DNA of 64,000 bases from an uncultured Clostridia bacterium (GCA_949388605.1 CASKJV010000008.1:21328-85327); one strand, 5' to 3'; counted from the stretch's first letter, positions 21,119-32,317 are shown. Translations and numbers: made by a program. Notes: a model not told the origin generated them from the sequence alone.

Positions 21119-21946
21119 TTATAGAAAATATTGATATATCTCATTTTTACTTACTTTTCTATCTTTAGCAATTCTTTTTATTATTTCCTTTTTATCTAAT
21201 CCCTGTGATTTGTATAAATTATAATGTTCTTCTAAAGATAAATTATTTAGATTATCTAATTCAATATCTTTTTTTGATACTGAACTTCCTTCAATTAGAA
21301 TAACAAATTCTCCTTTTATATCTTCTATCCTTTTTAAAATATCACTTACTTTTCCTCTTATAAATTCCTCATGAATCTTAGTTAATTCTCTTGCTAAAAC
21401 AACATTTCTATCTCCTAATATTTCAAAAATTTGCTCTAATGTACTTTTTAACTTATGTGGAGCTTCATATAAAATCACAGTTTTTGTTTCATATTTTATT
21501 TCTTCTAATTTTTCTTTTTTCTCTTTTTTTACTGCAGATAGAAATCCAATAAATGTAAATTCTTTTGTTGATAATCCAGATACAATTAGAGCATTTATTA
21601 AAGCGCAAGCTCCTGGTATAGGTATAATTTCAATATTATTTTCTATTGCTACTCTTACAATCTCTTCACCTGGATCTGATATTCCTGGTGTTCCTGCATC
21701 AGAAACAATAGCAATATTTTTGCCTTCTCTTAATTTCTCTATTAATACTTCACTCCTAGCTTTTTCTGTTTGTTTATAATAACTAATTAATGGCTTAGAA
21801 ATTTCAAAATGATTTAACAATCCTAAAGTATGTCTTGTATCTTCTGCTGCAATTAAATCTACTTCTCTTAAAACATTTAATGCTCTAATTGTTATATCTT
21901 CTAGGTTTCCAATTGGTGTTGCAACTAAATATAATTTTCCTGACAT
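21119..21946 (-). CDS. rsmI: 16S rRNA (cytidine(1402)-2'-O)-methyltransferase
   Basis: LYLVATPIGNLEDITIRAL, EDTRHT, SDAGTPGISDPG, PGACALINALIVSGL. Confidence 0.95.
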   Translation of the reverse strand: MSGKLYLVATPIGNLEDITIRALNVLREVDLIAAEDTRHTLGLLNHFEISKPLISYYKQTEKARSEVLIEKLREGKNIAIVSDAGTPGISDPGEEIVRVAIENNIEIIPIPGACALINALIVSGLSTKEFTFIGFLSAVKKEKKEKLEEIKYETKTVILYEAPHKLKSTLEQIFEILGDRNVVLARELTKIHEEFIRGKVSDILKRIEDIKGEFVILIEGSSVSKKDIELDNLNNLSLEEHYNLYKSQGLDKKEIIKRIAKDRKVSKNEIYQYFL

Positions 21947-22001
21947 ATCTACTTCTCCTTTTAATTACAAATATCTTTCTGTAAAAATTTATTTTTTTTA
22001 A

Positions 22002-22739
22002 CTACTTTTTATTATATATTTCTAAAATTTCATTTGTATAATTTCCTCTATCGTCATACACTATTAATGGTTTTTCTACTTTTAACTGATATCCTGCATT
22101 TTTTACTGCCTTTATTAAAACTAAATTTGGCGCTTTATTTATTTTTGGTTGAATAAATCTTAAAATCTTTGGTTCAAGTTTATATTTCCTTAAATAATAT
22201 AATATGTCTACAATGCGTTCTGCTCTATGTACCATATAAAATTCACCATTACTCTTTAAGAGTCTATAACTTATTTTAATTATATCTTCTAATGTACATT
22301 CAACTTCATGTCTAGAAATTAATTTTTTCTTTTGTTCATTTATAGCTCCAGTATTTAATTTCATATATGGTGGATTAGTAACTATTGCATCAATTTCATT
22401 TGGTTTTAAATATTCAAAAATATCTTTTATATTTGTATTAATTATTTCTATTTTATCATCTAAACTATTTAACTTAACACTTCTTTTTGCCATTTCTGCT
22501 ACTTCTTCTTGTATTTCAATACCATAAATTTTATTTATTTTTGCTTTAGCAGATAATAAAATAGAAATAATTCCTGTTCCAGTTCCTATGTCAACTACAT
22601 TAGAATTTTTCTTTATTCCTTTTGCAAAATCTGAAAGTAATACGCTGTCTATTCCAAAACAAAATCCTTTTTCGTCTTGTATTATCTTCAAATTTTTATG
22701 CTCTAAATCATCTATTCTTTCATTTTCTAATAATTCCAT
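22002..22739 (-). CDS. TrmN6-type tRNA methyltransferase (YabB family)
   Basis: FGIDSVLLSDFA...VVDIGTGTGIISILLS...IVTNPPYMK. Confidence 0.9.
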   Translation of the reverse strand: MELLENERIDDLEHKNLKIIQDEKGFCFGIDSVLLSDFAKGIKKNSNVVDIGTGTGIISILLSAKAKINKIYGIEIQEEVAEMAKRSVKLNSLDDKIEIINTNIKDIFEYLKPNEIDAIVTNPPYMKLNTGAINEQKKKLISRHEVECTLEDIIKISYRLLKSNGEFYMVHRAERIVDILYYLRKYKLEPKILRFIQPKINKAPNLVLIKAVKNAGYQLKVEKPLIVYDDRGNYTNEILEIYNKK

Positions 22740-22889
22740 TTTTCCCCCATGCTTTTACATATAATATGAACAATCCCCCATAACAATTGGCTTTGTTATG
22801 GGGGGACTTTTTTACCACAATGTTTTTCAAAATTACATTTTAAATTTATAAGTATTATAGCATCTCTCATATTATATGTCAAACTGTTT

Positions 22890-23405
22890 TTACAATTCAG
22901 TATTTTCCAAATTTTCGGCTGAGTTGTTTTGAATTTCTTGGTTTTCAACTAAGATTTTAATACTATTAATTTCTGTAAATTCTTTTAATGATTGATATAT
23001 AGTATTTACTATTTTTTCTGTTTGGACTTCATCTGTCAAACCTTCTGAAAACTCATTACTAAAATTAATTACCAAGCAATTATTTTCAAGTTTTGTTTCT
23101 AAAATTCTTGTGTTTTCTGGTATAGCTCTTTCATAATTTGAATTTTCTGGACCTGAAATTAACATTTTTAAAACTTCTTCATAAGGATTTATTATCAACA
23201 TTTTAGAATCTATTAATCTACTCTCTTTTACCATTTCTTTAGTATCTTTATTTATAAAATATAAAGTTATAATTGTTTTTCTTAATTCCGTTTCTTCTAT
23301 TTCTGTTTCTGGCGTATATTCAGTCTCAATATCCACATTTAATACTATAATTGTGGTTAAAATTAATATTATAAAAATAACAAATAAAATTATCCATTTC
23401 TGCAT
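22890..23405 (-). CDS. GerMN domain protein
   Basis: N-terminal anchor; ITLYFINKDTKEMV...EVLKMLISGPENSNYERAIPENTRIL...VINFSNEF. Confidence 0.8.
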   Translation of the reverse strand: MQKWIILFVIFIILILTTIIVLNVDIETEYTPETEIEETELRKTIITLYFINKDTKEMVKESRLIDSKMLIINPYEEVLKMLISGPENSNYERAIPENTRILETKLENNCLVINFSNEFSEGLTDEVQTEKIVNTIYQSLKEFTEINSIKILVENQEIQNNSAENLENTEL

Positions 23406-23607
23406 GGCTTTTCCTCCTTTTTTACAATATTATTCATCTTACAAATTATTATGACTGCAATTTATAGTAATATACTAATTTTACAAAATTTGCTTTTTAG
23501 TCCAAAATTAATCATATTTCAATTATTATAAAAATTAAAATTATTTATATAAAATTTTGTCTACCAAAAATTTCATTGTATATACGGAAATACGGAAAAT
23601 ATAAACA

Positions 23608-23636
23608 TTGACAAAATTCGATAAAGCTTATAAAAT
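23608..23636 (+). promoter_or_regulatory. Sigma-A-like promoter TTGACA-N17-TAAAAT upstream of the activase gene
   Basis: Consensus -35 and near-consensus -10 at 17-bp spacing. Confidence 0.55.
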
Positions 23637-23694
23637 GTAACTATTATTACTAATATTTTTAAGCAAAAAATTTAACACATATATCTAATGTGTT

Positions 23695-26600
23695 ATGAAT
23701 AGGAGATTAAGAATGAAAGATTTATTACATGTCGGATTAGATATTGGTTCAACAACAGTTAAAATAGTAATTTTAGATAATAATTTAGATATTATATATT
23801 CAAATTATGAAAGACATTATTCAGATACAAAAGTAACTTTATATAATGTTTTATCAAAACTTATTAAAGATTATCCTGATAGCACATTTACAATGTCTTT
23901 AACTGGTTCTGGTGCACTTGATATAGCAAAAATTTTAAATATTAATTTTATTCAAGAAGTTATTTCTTGTAAATCAGCTGTTGAGAAATTAATTCCAGAA
24001 ACAGATGTTGTAATTGAACTTGGCGGAGAAGATGCAAAAATAATATATTTTGATAAATTTATAGAACAAAGAATGAATGGTACTTGTGCAGGTGGTACAG
24101 GAGCCTTTTTAGACCAAATGGCTACATTATTAAATACAAATACTAATGGATTAAATGAACTTTCTAAAACTTATGAAACAATCTATCCAATTGCTTCTCG
24201 TTGTGGTGTTTTCGCAAAAACAGATATTCAACCATTATTAAATGAAGGAGCTAGAAAAGAAGACATTTCTGCTTCTATTTTTCAAGCAGTTGTTAATCAA
24301 ACAATTAGTGGATTAGCTCAAGGAAGACCTATCAAAGGTAATGTTGCATTTTTAGGAGGTCCTTTAAATTATCTTCCTGAACTAAGAAAAAGATTTATTG
24401 AAACTTTAAATTTAACAGATGATAAAATAATTATACCAGAAAATGCTCATCTTTTAGTTGCTACAGGTGCAGCTTTTTCTTCTGTTGAAACAACACCAAT
24501 TACTTCTAATGATTTAAAAGAAAGACTAAAATCATTTAAAAATGCAAAATTTACTGAAGGACAAACTTTAGAACCATTATTTCCTACTAATCAAGATTAT
24601 GAAGACTTTAAAACAAGGCATGATAAAGATAAAGTAAAAAGAAATGATTTAGCAACTTATGAAGGAGATGCCTTTATTGGAATAGATGCTGGTTCTACTA
24701 CAACAAAAGTTGTCTTAATAGACAAAGAAGGCGCCTTATTATATTCTTTATATGAAAATAATAAAGGAAATCCATTAAAAAGTGTTATATCAATGCTAAA
24801 AAAAATATATAAAATTCTTCCTGAAAAAGTTATCATTCGTTTTAGTGGAGTAACTGGTTATGGAGAAAAATTAATTCAAACTGCATTAAATATTGACTTA
24901 AATGAAATTGAAACAATAGCACATTATACTGCAGCAAAAAAATTCTTACCAAAAGTTAATAGTATTATTGATATTGGTGGACAAGATATGAAATACATAA
25001 AACTAAAAAATAGCGCAATTGATAACATTATGCTAAATGAAGCTTGTTCTTCTGGATGTGGTTCTTTTTTAGAAACATTTGCGAAAAGTTTAGATTTATC
25101 TATTGAACAATTTGTTGATGAAGCTTTAAAATCAAAAACACCTGTTGATTTAGGATCTAGATGTACAGTATTTATGAATTCAAAAATAAAACAAGCACAA
25201 AAAGAAGGTTATTCAGTTGGTGATATTTCTAGTGGATTATCTTATTCAATAATAAAAAATGCTATTCAAAAAGTTATGAAAGTTAGGGATGTGAAAACAT
25301 TAGGAAAAAACATTGTTGTACAAGGTGGAACCTTTTATAATGATGCGGTACTTCGTGCTTTTGAATTAATCGTTGGAAAAAATGTTGTTAGACCTGATAT
25401 TGCAGGTTTAATGGGAGCTTATGGTGTAGCTCTTTTAGCTCAAGAGCAATACAATAACAATCTTGATATGACATATAGATCAACTATTTTAAAAACCGAA
25501 CAATTAGATAATTTAAACATCAAAATATCTCATGTTCGTTGTAAAGGTTGTGAAAACAATTGTCTATTAACTATTAATACATTTGAAAATGGTAAAAAAT
25601 TCGTCTCAGGAAACAGATGTGAAAAAGGCGCTGGAAATCAATCTTCAGAAAAGAAAGATTTACCAAATATTTATAAATATAAATATGAACGCTTATTTAG
25701 TTATGAACCGCTTTCTGAGGAAAATGCTAAACGTGGAACAATCGGTATCCCTAGGGTTTTAAATATGTATGAGGACTATCCATTTTGGTTTACTTTCCTT
25801 ACAAAATTAGGTTTTAAAGTTATAATTTCTGAAAAGTCAAATAGAAAAACTTATGAAAAAGGTATGGAATCAATGCCTTCAGAATCAGTTTGCTATCCAG
25901 CTAAACTTGCACATGGACATGTTATGAGTTTATTAAAACAAGGTATAAAAACAATATTCTATCCTTGTATTCCTTATAACAGAAAAGAATATGATCAATC
26001 AGATAACCATTATAACTGTCCTATTGTTATTTCATATTCAGAAGTTATAAAAAATAACATTGAAGAATTAAGAAATCCAGAAATAAAATATTTAAACCCA
26101 TTCTTACCAATAGATAATGTTAAAAATTTAGCAAAAGTAATGTATGAATGTGAGGATTTCAAAGAATATAAATTTACTAAAAAAGAATTATTAGAAGCTG
26201 CTCAGTTAGCAGAAAACGAATATCAGAACTTTAAAAATGATATACGTAAAAAAGGTAAAGAAACAATAAAATATATAGAAGAAAATAATTTAAGAGGAAT
26301 TGTATTAGCTGGTCGTCCATATCATGTTGACCCAGAAGTTAACCATGGAATTGATACTCTAATTACAAGTTTAGGGTTATGTGTATTATCTGAAGATAGT
26401 ATTTGTGAACCAGATAATGGCGTTAGTAAACATTTACGTGTTGTTGATCAATGGGTATTCCATTCAAGATTATATGCAGCAGCTGAGTTCGTAGGAAAAC
26501 ACGATTTCTTAGAAATGATACAATTAAACTCTTTTGGTTGTGGTGTTGATGCTGTAACAACAGATCAAGTTGAAGAAATATTAAAAAGCTATGATAATAT

Positions 26601-28101
26601 GTATACATTAATTAAAATTGATGAAATTAACAATTTAGGTGCTATTCGTATACGTATTAGATCATTACTTGCTAGTATGAATAAACGTATTGCCCAAAAG
26701 CAAGAGCAACAAGAAACTGAAAATAATATAACAGAAACACAAGAACTTGGAAATTATGAAATTAAAAGAGTTCCTTTTACAAAACAAATGAAAAACGAAG
26801 AATACACAATTTTAATTCCACAAATGATACCAATCCACTTCGAGTTAATTGAATCAGCAGTTAAATCTCTTGGCTATAATGTTAAGTTATTAAGAGAATG
26901 TACAGAAAAAACTGTAGAAACAGGTTTAAGATATGTAAATAATGATGCTTGTTATCCATCTATATTAACAACTGGACAATTCATTGAAGCTCTTCAATCT
27001 GGAGAATACGATGTAAATAGAACAGCTCTTATAATGTCTCAAACTGGTGGTGGCTGTAGAGCAACAAACTATATTGGATTTATAAGAAAAGCACTTAAAG
27101 ATGCCGGTTTTGCCAATGTACCTATAGTATCATTTAATGTTGTTGGTATGGAAAAAGCAACAGGATTTAAAATTACAATTCCTATGGCAATTAATTTAGT
27201 AAAAGCTGTTTTTTATGGTGATTTATTACAAAAATTACTATTAAAAAATAGAGCCTATGAAATTCACAAAGGTGAATCTCAAGCAATGTATGAAAAATGG
27301 TTAGAAAAATGCAAAACTTTATGTTCTAAATCTACATATAATCAATTTAAGAAAAGTATTTATGAAATGGTAAATGATTTCGAAACTATAGAATTAGATA
27401 CATCTATAGAAAAGCCAAAAGTCGGAATTGTAGGTGAAGTTTTAATTAAGTATCATCCTTTTGGAAATAATCATGTAATTGATGTTCTTGAAAAAGAAGG
27501 TGCTGAAGTTATTTCACCAGATTTCATGGGATTTATAAAATTTATCGCAACACATAAAGTAACTAATAATAGATTATTAAATATAGATAAAGCAAAAGCG
27601 AAAATTTTCAGAACAGTAATTAAATTAATCGAAATGCTAGAAAAAGATTTAAGCAAAGCTTTATCTGCATCTAAAAAAGATTACTTATTACCTTGTGATA
27701 TTTTTGAACTAGAATCTAAAGTTAAAGATATCTTATCAATAGGAAATCAAACTGGAGAAGGCTGGTTCTTAACTGCAGAAATGATTGAATATATTGAACA
27801 TAATATTCCAAATATTGTTTGCGTTCAACCATTTGCTTGTCTTCCTAACCATGTTGTTGGAAAAGGTGTTATAAAGTCAATTAGAGAAAAATATCCTTAT
27901 GCTAATATCTCTCCTATTGATTATGACCCTGGTGCTAGTGAAACAAATCAAACAAATAGAATTAAATTACTAACAACTGTTGCTAAAGATAATTTAAAAA
28001 AGAAAAAACAATCTAAAAAAGCTATAGAAATTGAAAATATTGTAAATGAAAAAGAAAAAAATGAAATTAGTAATTTTAAGGAAAAATCTTTAAAAAATTA
28101 A
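23695..28101 (+). CDS. 2-hydroxyacyl-CoA dehydratase activase-type fusion protein (two BadF/BadG/BcrA/BcrD domains plus DUF2229-type region)
   Basis: DIGSTTVKIVILD and IDAGSTTTKVVLID, NGTCAGGTGAFLDQM, EACSSGCGSFLETFA, C-terminal QTGGGCRATNY; alternative start MKDLLHVGLDIG. Confidence 0.9.
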   Translation: MNRRLRMKDLLHVGLDIGSTTVKIVILDNNLDIIYSNYERHYSDTKVTLYNVLSKLIKDYPDSTFTMSLTGSGALDIAKILNINFIQEVISCKSAVEKLIPETDVVIELGGEDAKIIYFDKFIEQRMNGTCAGGTGAFLDQMATLLNTNTNGLNELSKTYETIYPIASRCGVFAKTDIQPLLNEGARKEDISASIFQAVVNQTISGLAQGRPIKGNVAFLGGPLNYLPELRKRFIETLNLTDDKIIIPENAHLLVATGAAFSSVETTPITSNDLKERLKSFKNAKFTEGQTLEPLFPTNQDYEDFKTRHDKDKVKRNDLATYEGDAFIGIDAGSTTTKVVLIDKEGALLYSLYENNKGNPLKSVISMLKKIYKILPEKVIIRFSGVTGYGEKLIQTALNIDLNEIETIAHYTAAKKFLPKVNSIIDIGGQDMKYIKLKNSAIDNIMLNEACSSGCGSFLETFAKSLDLSIEQFVDEALKSKTPVDLGSRCTVFMNSKIKQAQKEGYSVGDISSGLSYSIIKNAIQKVMKVRDVKTLGKNIVVQGGTFYNDAVLRAFELIVGKNVVRPDIAGLMGAYGVALLAQEQYNNNLDMTYRSTILKTEQLDNLNIKISHVRCKGCENNCLLTINTFENGKKFVSGNRCEKGAGNQSSEKKDLPNIYKYKYERLFSYEPLSEENAKRGTIGIPRVLNMYEDYPFWFTFLTKLGFKVIISEKSNRKTYEKGMESMPSESVCYPAKLAHGHVMSLLKQGIKTIFYPCIPYNRKEYDQSDNHYNCPIVISYSEVIKNNIEELRNPEIKYLNPFLPIDNVKNLAKVMYECEDFKEYKFTKKELLEAAQLAENEYQNFKNDIRKKGKETIKYIEENNLRGIVLAGRPYHVDPEVNHGIDTLITSLGLCVLSEDSICEPDNGVSKHLRVVDQWVFHSRLYAAAEFVGKHDFLEMIQLNSFGCGVDAVTTDQVEEILKSYDNMYTLIKIDEINNLGAIRIRIRSLLASMNKRIAQKQEQQETENNITETQELGNYEIKRVPFTKQMKNEEYTILIPQMIPIHFELIESAVKSLGYNVKLLRECTEKTVETGLRYVNNDACYPSILTTGQFIEALQSGEYDVNRTALIMSQTGGGCRATNYIGFIRKALKDAGFANVPIVSFNVVGMEKATGFKITIPMAINLVKAVFYGDLLQKLLLKNRAYEIHKGESQAMYEKWLEKCKTLCSKSTYNQFKKSIYEMVNDFETIELDTSIEKPKVGIVGEVLIKYHPFGNNHVIDVLEKEGAEVISPDFMGFIKFIATHKVTNNRLLNIDKAKAKIFRTVIKLIEMLEKDLSKALSASKKDYLLPCDIFELESKVKDILSIGNQTGEGWFLTAEMIEYIEHNIPNIVCVQPFACLPNHVVGKGVIKSIREKYPYANISPIDYDPGASETNQTNRIKLLTTVAKDNLKKKKQSKKAIEIENIVNEKEKNEISNFKEKSLKN

Positions 28102-28135
28102 AAACTAATTTAATTAATAATAACAATAAGATAAA

Positions 28136-28182
28136 CTAAAAATCACCATAATTGCATTAAAAGCAATATGGTGATTTTTTAT
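28136..28182. terminator. Hairpin AAAAATCACCATA..TATGGTGATTTTTT
   Basis: Inverted repeat after the + strand activase gene. Confidence 0.65.
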
Positions 28183-28331
28183 ATTCCTAGTTCTATTAAA
28201 ACATTTTTGAAGAAGCAAACTAATATAATAATATAAAAGAAAACTTTTAATTATATTTGCTTTATCCACATAATCAAAAATCCCCTCATGCATTTTAAAT
28301 AAGTTTAATTGGCTTGCCTTTCCTCTGTATC

Positions 28332-28457
28332 CAAAAATTTATTAAATCGTCCACATATTTGTTCGAAGTGCCGATTTGCTTGTACAAAATTGCGTGCAAC
28401 AATTAGCAAAGCTTTTATTTAGTAGGAAGTGAAGAGCACTTTCCTACTAAATAAAAA
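28332..28457 (+). repeat. Intergenic repeat element copy C (5' truncated relative to A/B)
   Basis: aaaaattta.taaatcgtccac.tatttgttcgaag, TTAGCaAAGCTTTTATTTAGTAGGAAGTG shared with A and B. Confidence 0.8.
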
Positions 28458-28482
28458 AATAGCACAGCGAACTGTGCTATTT

Positions 28483-28575
28483 TGGCGGAGATTGAGGGAT
28501 TTGAACCCTCGCGGCCACTTACGCAACCCTAACGGTTTAGCAAACCGTCCCCTTCAGCCACTTGGGTAAATCTCC
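28483..28575 (-). tRNA. tRNA-Ser (GCT anticodon)
   Basis: ggagatttacccaagtggctgaagggg acggtttGCTaaaccgt, long variable arm, GGTTCAAATCC, CCA end encoded. Confidence 0.93.
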
Positions 28576-28638
28576 AAATTTCTGAATTACTTCCTATTAT
28601 TAAAAAAAGACGGAAGCTTTTGTCCAGCTTCCGTTCTA

Positions 28639-28731
<93 letters not shown>

Positions 28732-28868
28732 ATTGGTTGCTGTTTTTAACAACACATATATATTAGCACATTATTTATCGCTTTGTCAATAAGAAATATA
28801 TATTTTTTTATTTTCCTTAAATTTAAAATTAAATTTCATACAAAATTAAGTAAAATTTACTTTTACGC

Positions 28869-29555
28869 TCAACCTTTTTTTATTTCATTTAAATAAGTAT
28901 CTAAATAATTAATCCACTCTGGATTATTTTCTTCTTCAAAAAAGTGATATAGAAAATCAACCATTATTTTATGTCTTTCTATAGCTTCTTTTCTTCCTGA
29001 ATCAGTTAACATTAATCCTTTTAATTTTAATAATTTTTCGAACATATGAGTAATAATCGTTCCAGATTTTTTTGCCATATAATCAGTTACAGATATATTT
29101 AATGTGGGAAATATATTCTTATCAAAAAGTAACATATTGTGAGCTAAACCATATTGATAAACACGTAGTATTCCTGTACTACCAATTGCATCACACATAT
29201 CAGCATCTGATACTATCATCCCTTCAAGTGTTATTGGAATAATTCCATTCAATCTTTTACTATAACCAATAGTTTTAATAGCATCTAAAACTTGCTCTCT
29301 AATATTGCTTTCAATAGAACACTGTTGTAAAATTTTTCTAGCATTTATTAAATTATTAGCATTTTCAATTTCAAATAGTTTATAATCATCAACATCATGT
29401 AATAATGCTATAAAAGCAACTATTTCTCTATTAGCTTTTTCCTTTTCAGCAAATTTTAAAGACATTTTTAAAACTCTTTCAATATGTTCCATCCCATGAC
29501 CAGAATTATCTTTATCTAATAGTTCACATACTTTTTTTCTTACTTCTTCTATCAT
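28869..29555 (-). CDS. HD domain phosphohydrolase
   Basis: SGHGMEHIERVLKMSLKFAE...IALLHDVDDYK, VSDADMCDAIG. Confidence 0.9.
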   Translation of the reverse strand: MIEEVRKKVCELLDKDNSGHGMEHIERVLKMSLKFAEKEKANREIVAFIALLHDVDDYKLFEIENANNLINARKILQQCSIESNIREQVLDAIKTIGYSKRLNGIIPITLEGMIVSDADMCDAIGSTGILRVYQYGLAHNMLLFDKNIFPTLNISVTDYMAKKSGTIITHMFEKLLKLKGLMLTDSGRKEAIERHKIMVDFLYHFFEEENNPEWINYLDTYLNEIKKG

Positions 29556-30093
29556 TATAATTGCCTCCTATGTTTTTAGTTAATTAATATGGCTCTTTTA
29601 TATGGACTAGTATATATTTTTTTCTATTTTACAACAATCTAACTTTTTTGTATTTTCTTTTACTTTATTTTTTCCATTTTATTATATTAGACATAATTTC
29701 AATATATTTAAAATTTAAAGCCTTTTATTATATTAATAATATAACTTGTTTAATTTTATTTTAAATCCCTTTATTTTCGATTTTCGTGTTTTATTTTATT
29801 TACTATATATATGCAAACCTATCTATAAATTATAATTTTTTTAAATAAATTTTAAATTTAGATTATACTCTGTTTATATTTTTCTATTACATTTTTTTTA
29901 TGCAAAATTAATTTAAAATTACATATTTATTTTTACCTTACATTTTAAATTTTGATATACAATATTTTAAATTTTATTTATATATTTCTGCAAATTTTAT
30001 TAATATACCAAATTATATTTTTATTATTCCTTTTTTATTTATATTTTTAAAAATTTCTTGTTTTATTGAATTCCGTAGGATTTTTAAATTTTC

Positions 30094-30126
30094 AAAACCT
30101 GTGGATAAAATTTATCCACAGGTTTT
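30094..30126. terminator. Palindrome AAAACCTGTGGATAAAATTTATCCACAGGTTTT containing two inverted DnaA boxes
   Basis: Perfect inverted repeat with TGTGGATAA (30100-30108) and TTATCCACA (30112-30120). Confidence 0.7.
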
Positions 30127-30143
30127 ACACATGCTATTTTATA

Positions 30144-30665
30144 CTATTTTCTATGTTTTGCTATAAAATTTTTACTTTGTTCTGCAATCTCTAATGCTTC
30201 TTTTTCTTCTTCTGATAATTGATATTTTGAAACACCATTTTTTACAGGTTTTGCAAATATATTAGATGACTCAGAACCATATAATCCATTTAAAACAACA
30301 CCATTATCATTTCTATCTAACAATGCTATTGCAAAACTTAAATCACTTCCAACATCTTTAAAAGCATTATACCTTACTAACCCAATTTTTTGTACACAAG
30401 AATCTATGTTATTATCTAATTGTGTATAATAAGCTTTAATTTCAGAATTATCCTTTTTTATTTCTCTTACGTCTTCTAAATATTTTTTTAGCATTTCATC
30501 TAAATTATTTCCATTACCCATTTTTCTCATAAAGTTTATATATTTTCTGTTTGTATAAATCATATATGCTATATTAATAAATACTAATATAATTAAAACA
30601 ATATTTGTTATTAACATAGCTTTTAAAAAATCTTGATTTTCAATCAATTCAGCAAAATTTTCCAT
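30144..30665 (-). CDS. DUF4446 family protein
   Basis: CVQKIGLVRYNAFKDVGSDLSFAIALLDRNDNGVVLNGLYGSE is family-typical. Confidence 0.85.
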   Translation of the reverse strand: MENFAELIENQDFLKAMLITNIVLIILVFINIAYMIYTNRKYINFMRKMGNGNNLDEMLKKYLEDVREIKKDNSEIKAYYTQLDNNIDSCVQKIGLVRYNAFKDVGSDLSFAIALLDRNDNGVVLNGLYGSESSNIFAKPVKNGVSKYQLSEEEKEALEIAEQSKNFIAKHRK

Positions 30666-30677
30666 TATATCACATCC

Positions 30678-31526
30678 TTATTTTATTAAACCTAAAATTC
30701 TTTCTAGGTCGTCATTTGATGAATATTGAATAATAATTTTTCCTTTTCTTTCACCAGCATCTAATTTTACTTTTGTTCCGAAAAAACCTCTAAAAGATTC
30801 TTCTATGTCTCTATATATAGGTAAATATTTATCATTTTTCTTGCTAGTTTTTTTTCTAATTTTCATCTTTTTTTCAGCTTCTCTAACCGAATCTCCTGAT
30901 TCAATTATGTATTGTGCCATTTTATATTGTCTTTCAGAATCGTCAATTGCCATTAATGATTTACAATGTCCTTCTGTTAGTTTACCCTCTAATGCCAAAT
31001 TTATAACTCTTTTATCTAAATTCAATATTCTAACTGTATTAGCTATACTACTTCTACTTTTTCCTAATTTTTCAGCTACTTTTTGTTGTGTTAAATTATA
31101 TTCTTCCATTAATTGCTTTATTCCTCTAGCCTTTTCTATTGGATTTAAATCTTCTCTTTGAATATTTTCAATTAATGAAATTTCCTTATTTTTTTGCTCA
31201 TTATCATCTCTGATAATTGCAGGTATTTCAGCCAATCCAGCTTTTTTTGAAGCTCTCCATCTTCTTTCACCAGCAATTATTTCATAATAATTTGATTTTT
31301 TACTTACAATAATTGGTTGAATAACACCATATTCTTTAATAGAATTTGCTAAATCTTCTATTGCTTCTTCATCAAACAATTTTCTTGCTTGCTCTTTATT
31401 TGGCTCTACTTCATTTATTTTTAATTTTTTAACCAATTCTTCTGTATCTTTTACAGATTCTTCTATTAATGGTGTACTAAATAATGCATCTAAACCTTTT
31501 CCTAAACCTGTTTTTTTAACAGCCAT
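30678..31526 (-). CDS. parB: ParB/Spo0J chromosome partitioning protein
   Basis: KKTGLGKGLDALF, IIAGERRWRASKKAGL, LIENIQREDLNPIEKA, helix-turn-helix. Confidence 0.95.
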   Translation of the reverse strand: MAVKKTGLGKGLDALFSTPLIEESVKDTEELVKKLKINEVEPNKEQARKLFDEEAIEDLANSIKEYGVIQPIIVSKKSNYYEIIAGERRWRASKKAGLAEIPAIIRDDNEQKNKEISLIENIQREDLNPIEKARGIKQLMEEYNLTQQKVAEKLGKSRSSIANTVRILNLDKRVINLALEGKLTEGHCKSLMAIDDSERQYKMAQYIIESGDSVREAEKKMKIRKKTSKKNDKYLPIYRDIEESFRGFFGTKVKLDAGERKGKIIIQYSSNDDLERILGLIK

Positions 31527-31528
31527 AT

Positions 31529-32317
31529 CTATTCCTCCTTATTTTTTTTCTCTCTTATTTCAGTATTCTTTAATAATTCTCTTGCCAATTTTTCGTATGC
31601 TCTCGCTCCTTTTGATTTAGGATCATAAATAATTATTGGCATTCCAAAACTTGGTGCTTCACTAAGTTTAATATTTCTAGGGATAACAGTTTTATATACT
31701 TTATCTTCAAAATATCTCTTTACTTCTTTTACAACTTGATTAGATAAATTTGTTCTCATATCATACATTGTAAGAACTGCACCTTCTACTTCTAAACTTC
31801 TATTTAAATGTTTTTTTACCAAATTAATAGTATTTAAAAGTTGCCCTAATCCTTCTAAAGCAAAATATTCGCATTGTACTGGTATTAATACTGAATCTGA
31901 TGCTGTAAAAGCATTTAAAGTTATTAATCCTAAAGATGGAGGACAATCAATTATTACAAAATCATAATTATCTTTTATTTCATCTAATTTTTCTTTTAAT
32001 CTTCTCTCTCTAGACATTTCAGAAACTAATTCTACTTCAGCCCCTGCAAGATCCATATTAGAAGGACATACTTTTAATGTTTTTATTGATGTATTAATTA
32101 AAGTATCTTCAATATTTGCATCGTTAATTAAAACATCATACAATGATGTTTCCATATCTTTTTCAAGACCTAATCCACTTGATGCATTTCCTTGTGGATC
32201 TGCATCTATTAATATTACTTTTTTCCCTTTTTTAGCTAATATAGCGCTCAAATTTACTGCTGTTGTTGTTTTTCCAACTCCACCTTTTTGATTTGCTATT
32301 GAAATTACTCTTCCCAA
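31529..32317 (-). CDS. parA: ParA/Soj ATPase (TTG start proposed)
   Basis: ISIANQKGGVGKTTTAVNL, DADPQGNASSGLG; TTG at 32315-32317 preceded by GGAGGGATTTAC. Confidence 0.93.
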   Translation of the reverse strand: MGRVISIANQKGGVGKTTTAVNLSAILAKKGKKVILIDADPQGNASSGLGLEKDMETSLYDVLINDANIEDTLINTSIKTLKVCPSNMDLAGAEVELVSEMSRERRLKEKLDEIKDNYDFVIIDCPPSLGLITLNAFTASDSVLIPVQCEYFALEGLGQLLNTINLVKKHLNRSLEVEGAVLTMYDMRTNLSNQVVKEVKRYFEDKVYKTVIPRNIKLSEAPSFGMPIIIYDPKSKGARAYEKLARELLKNTEIREKKNKEE

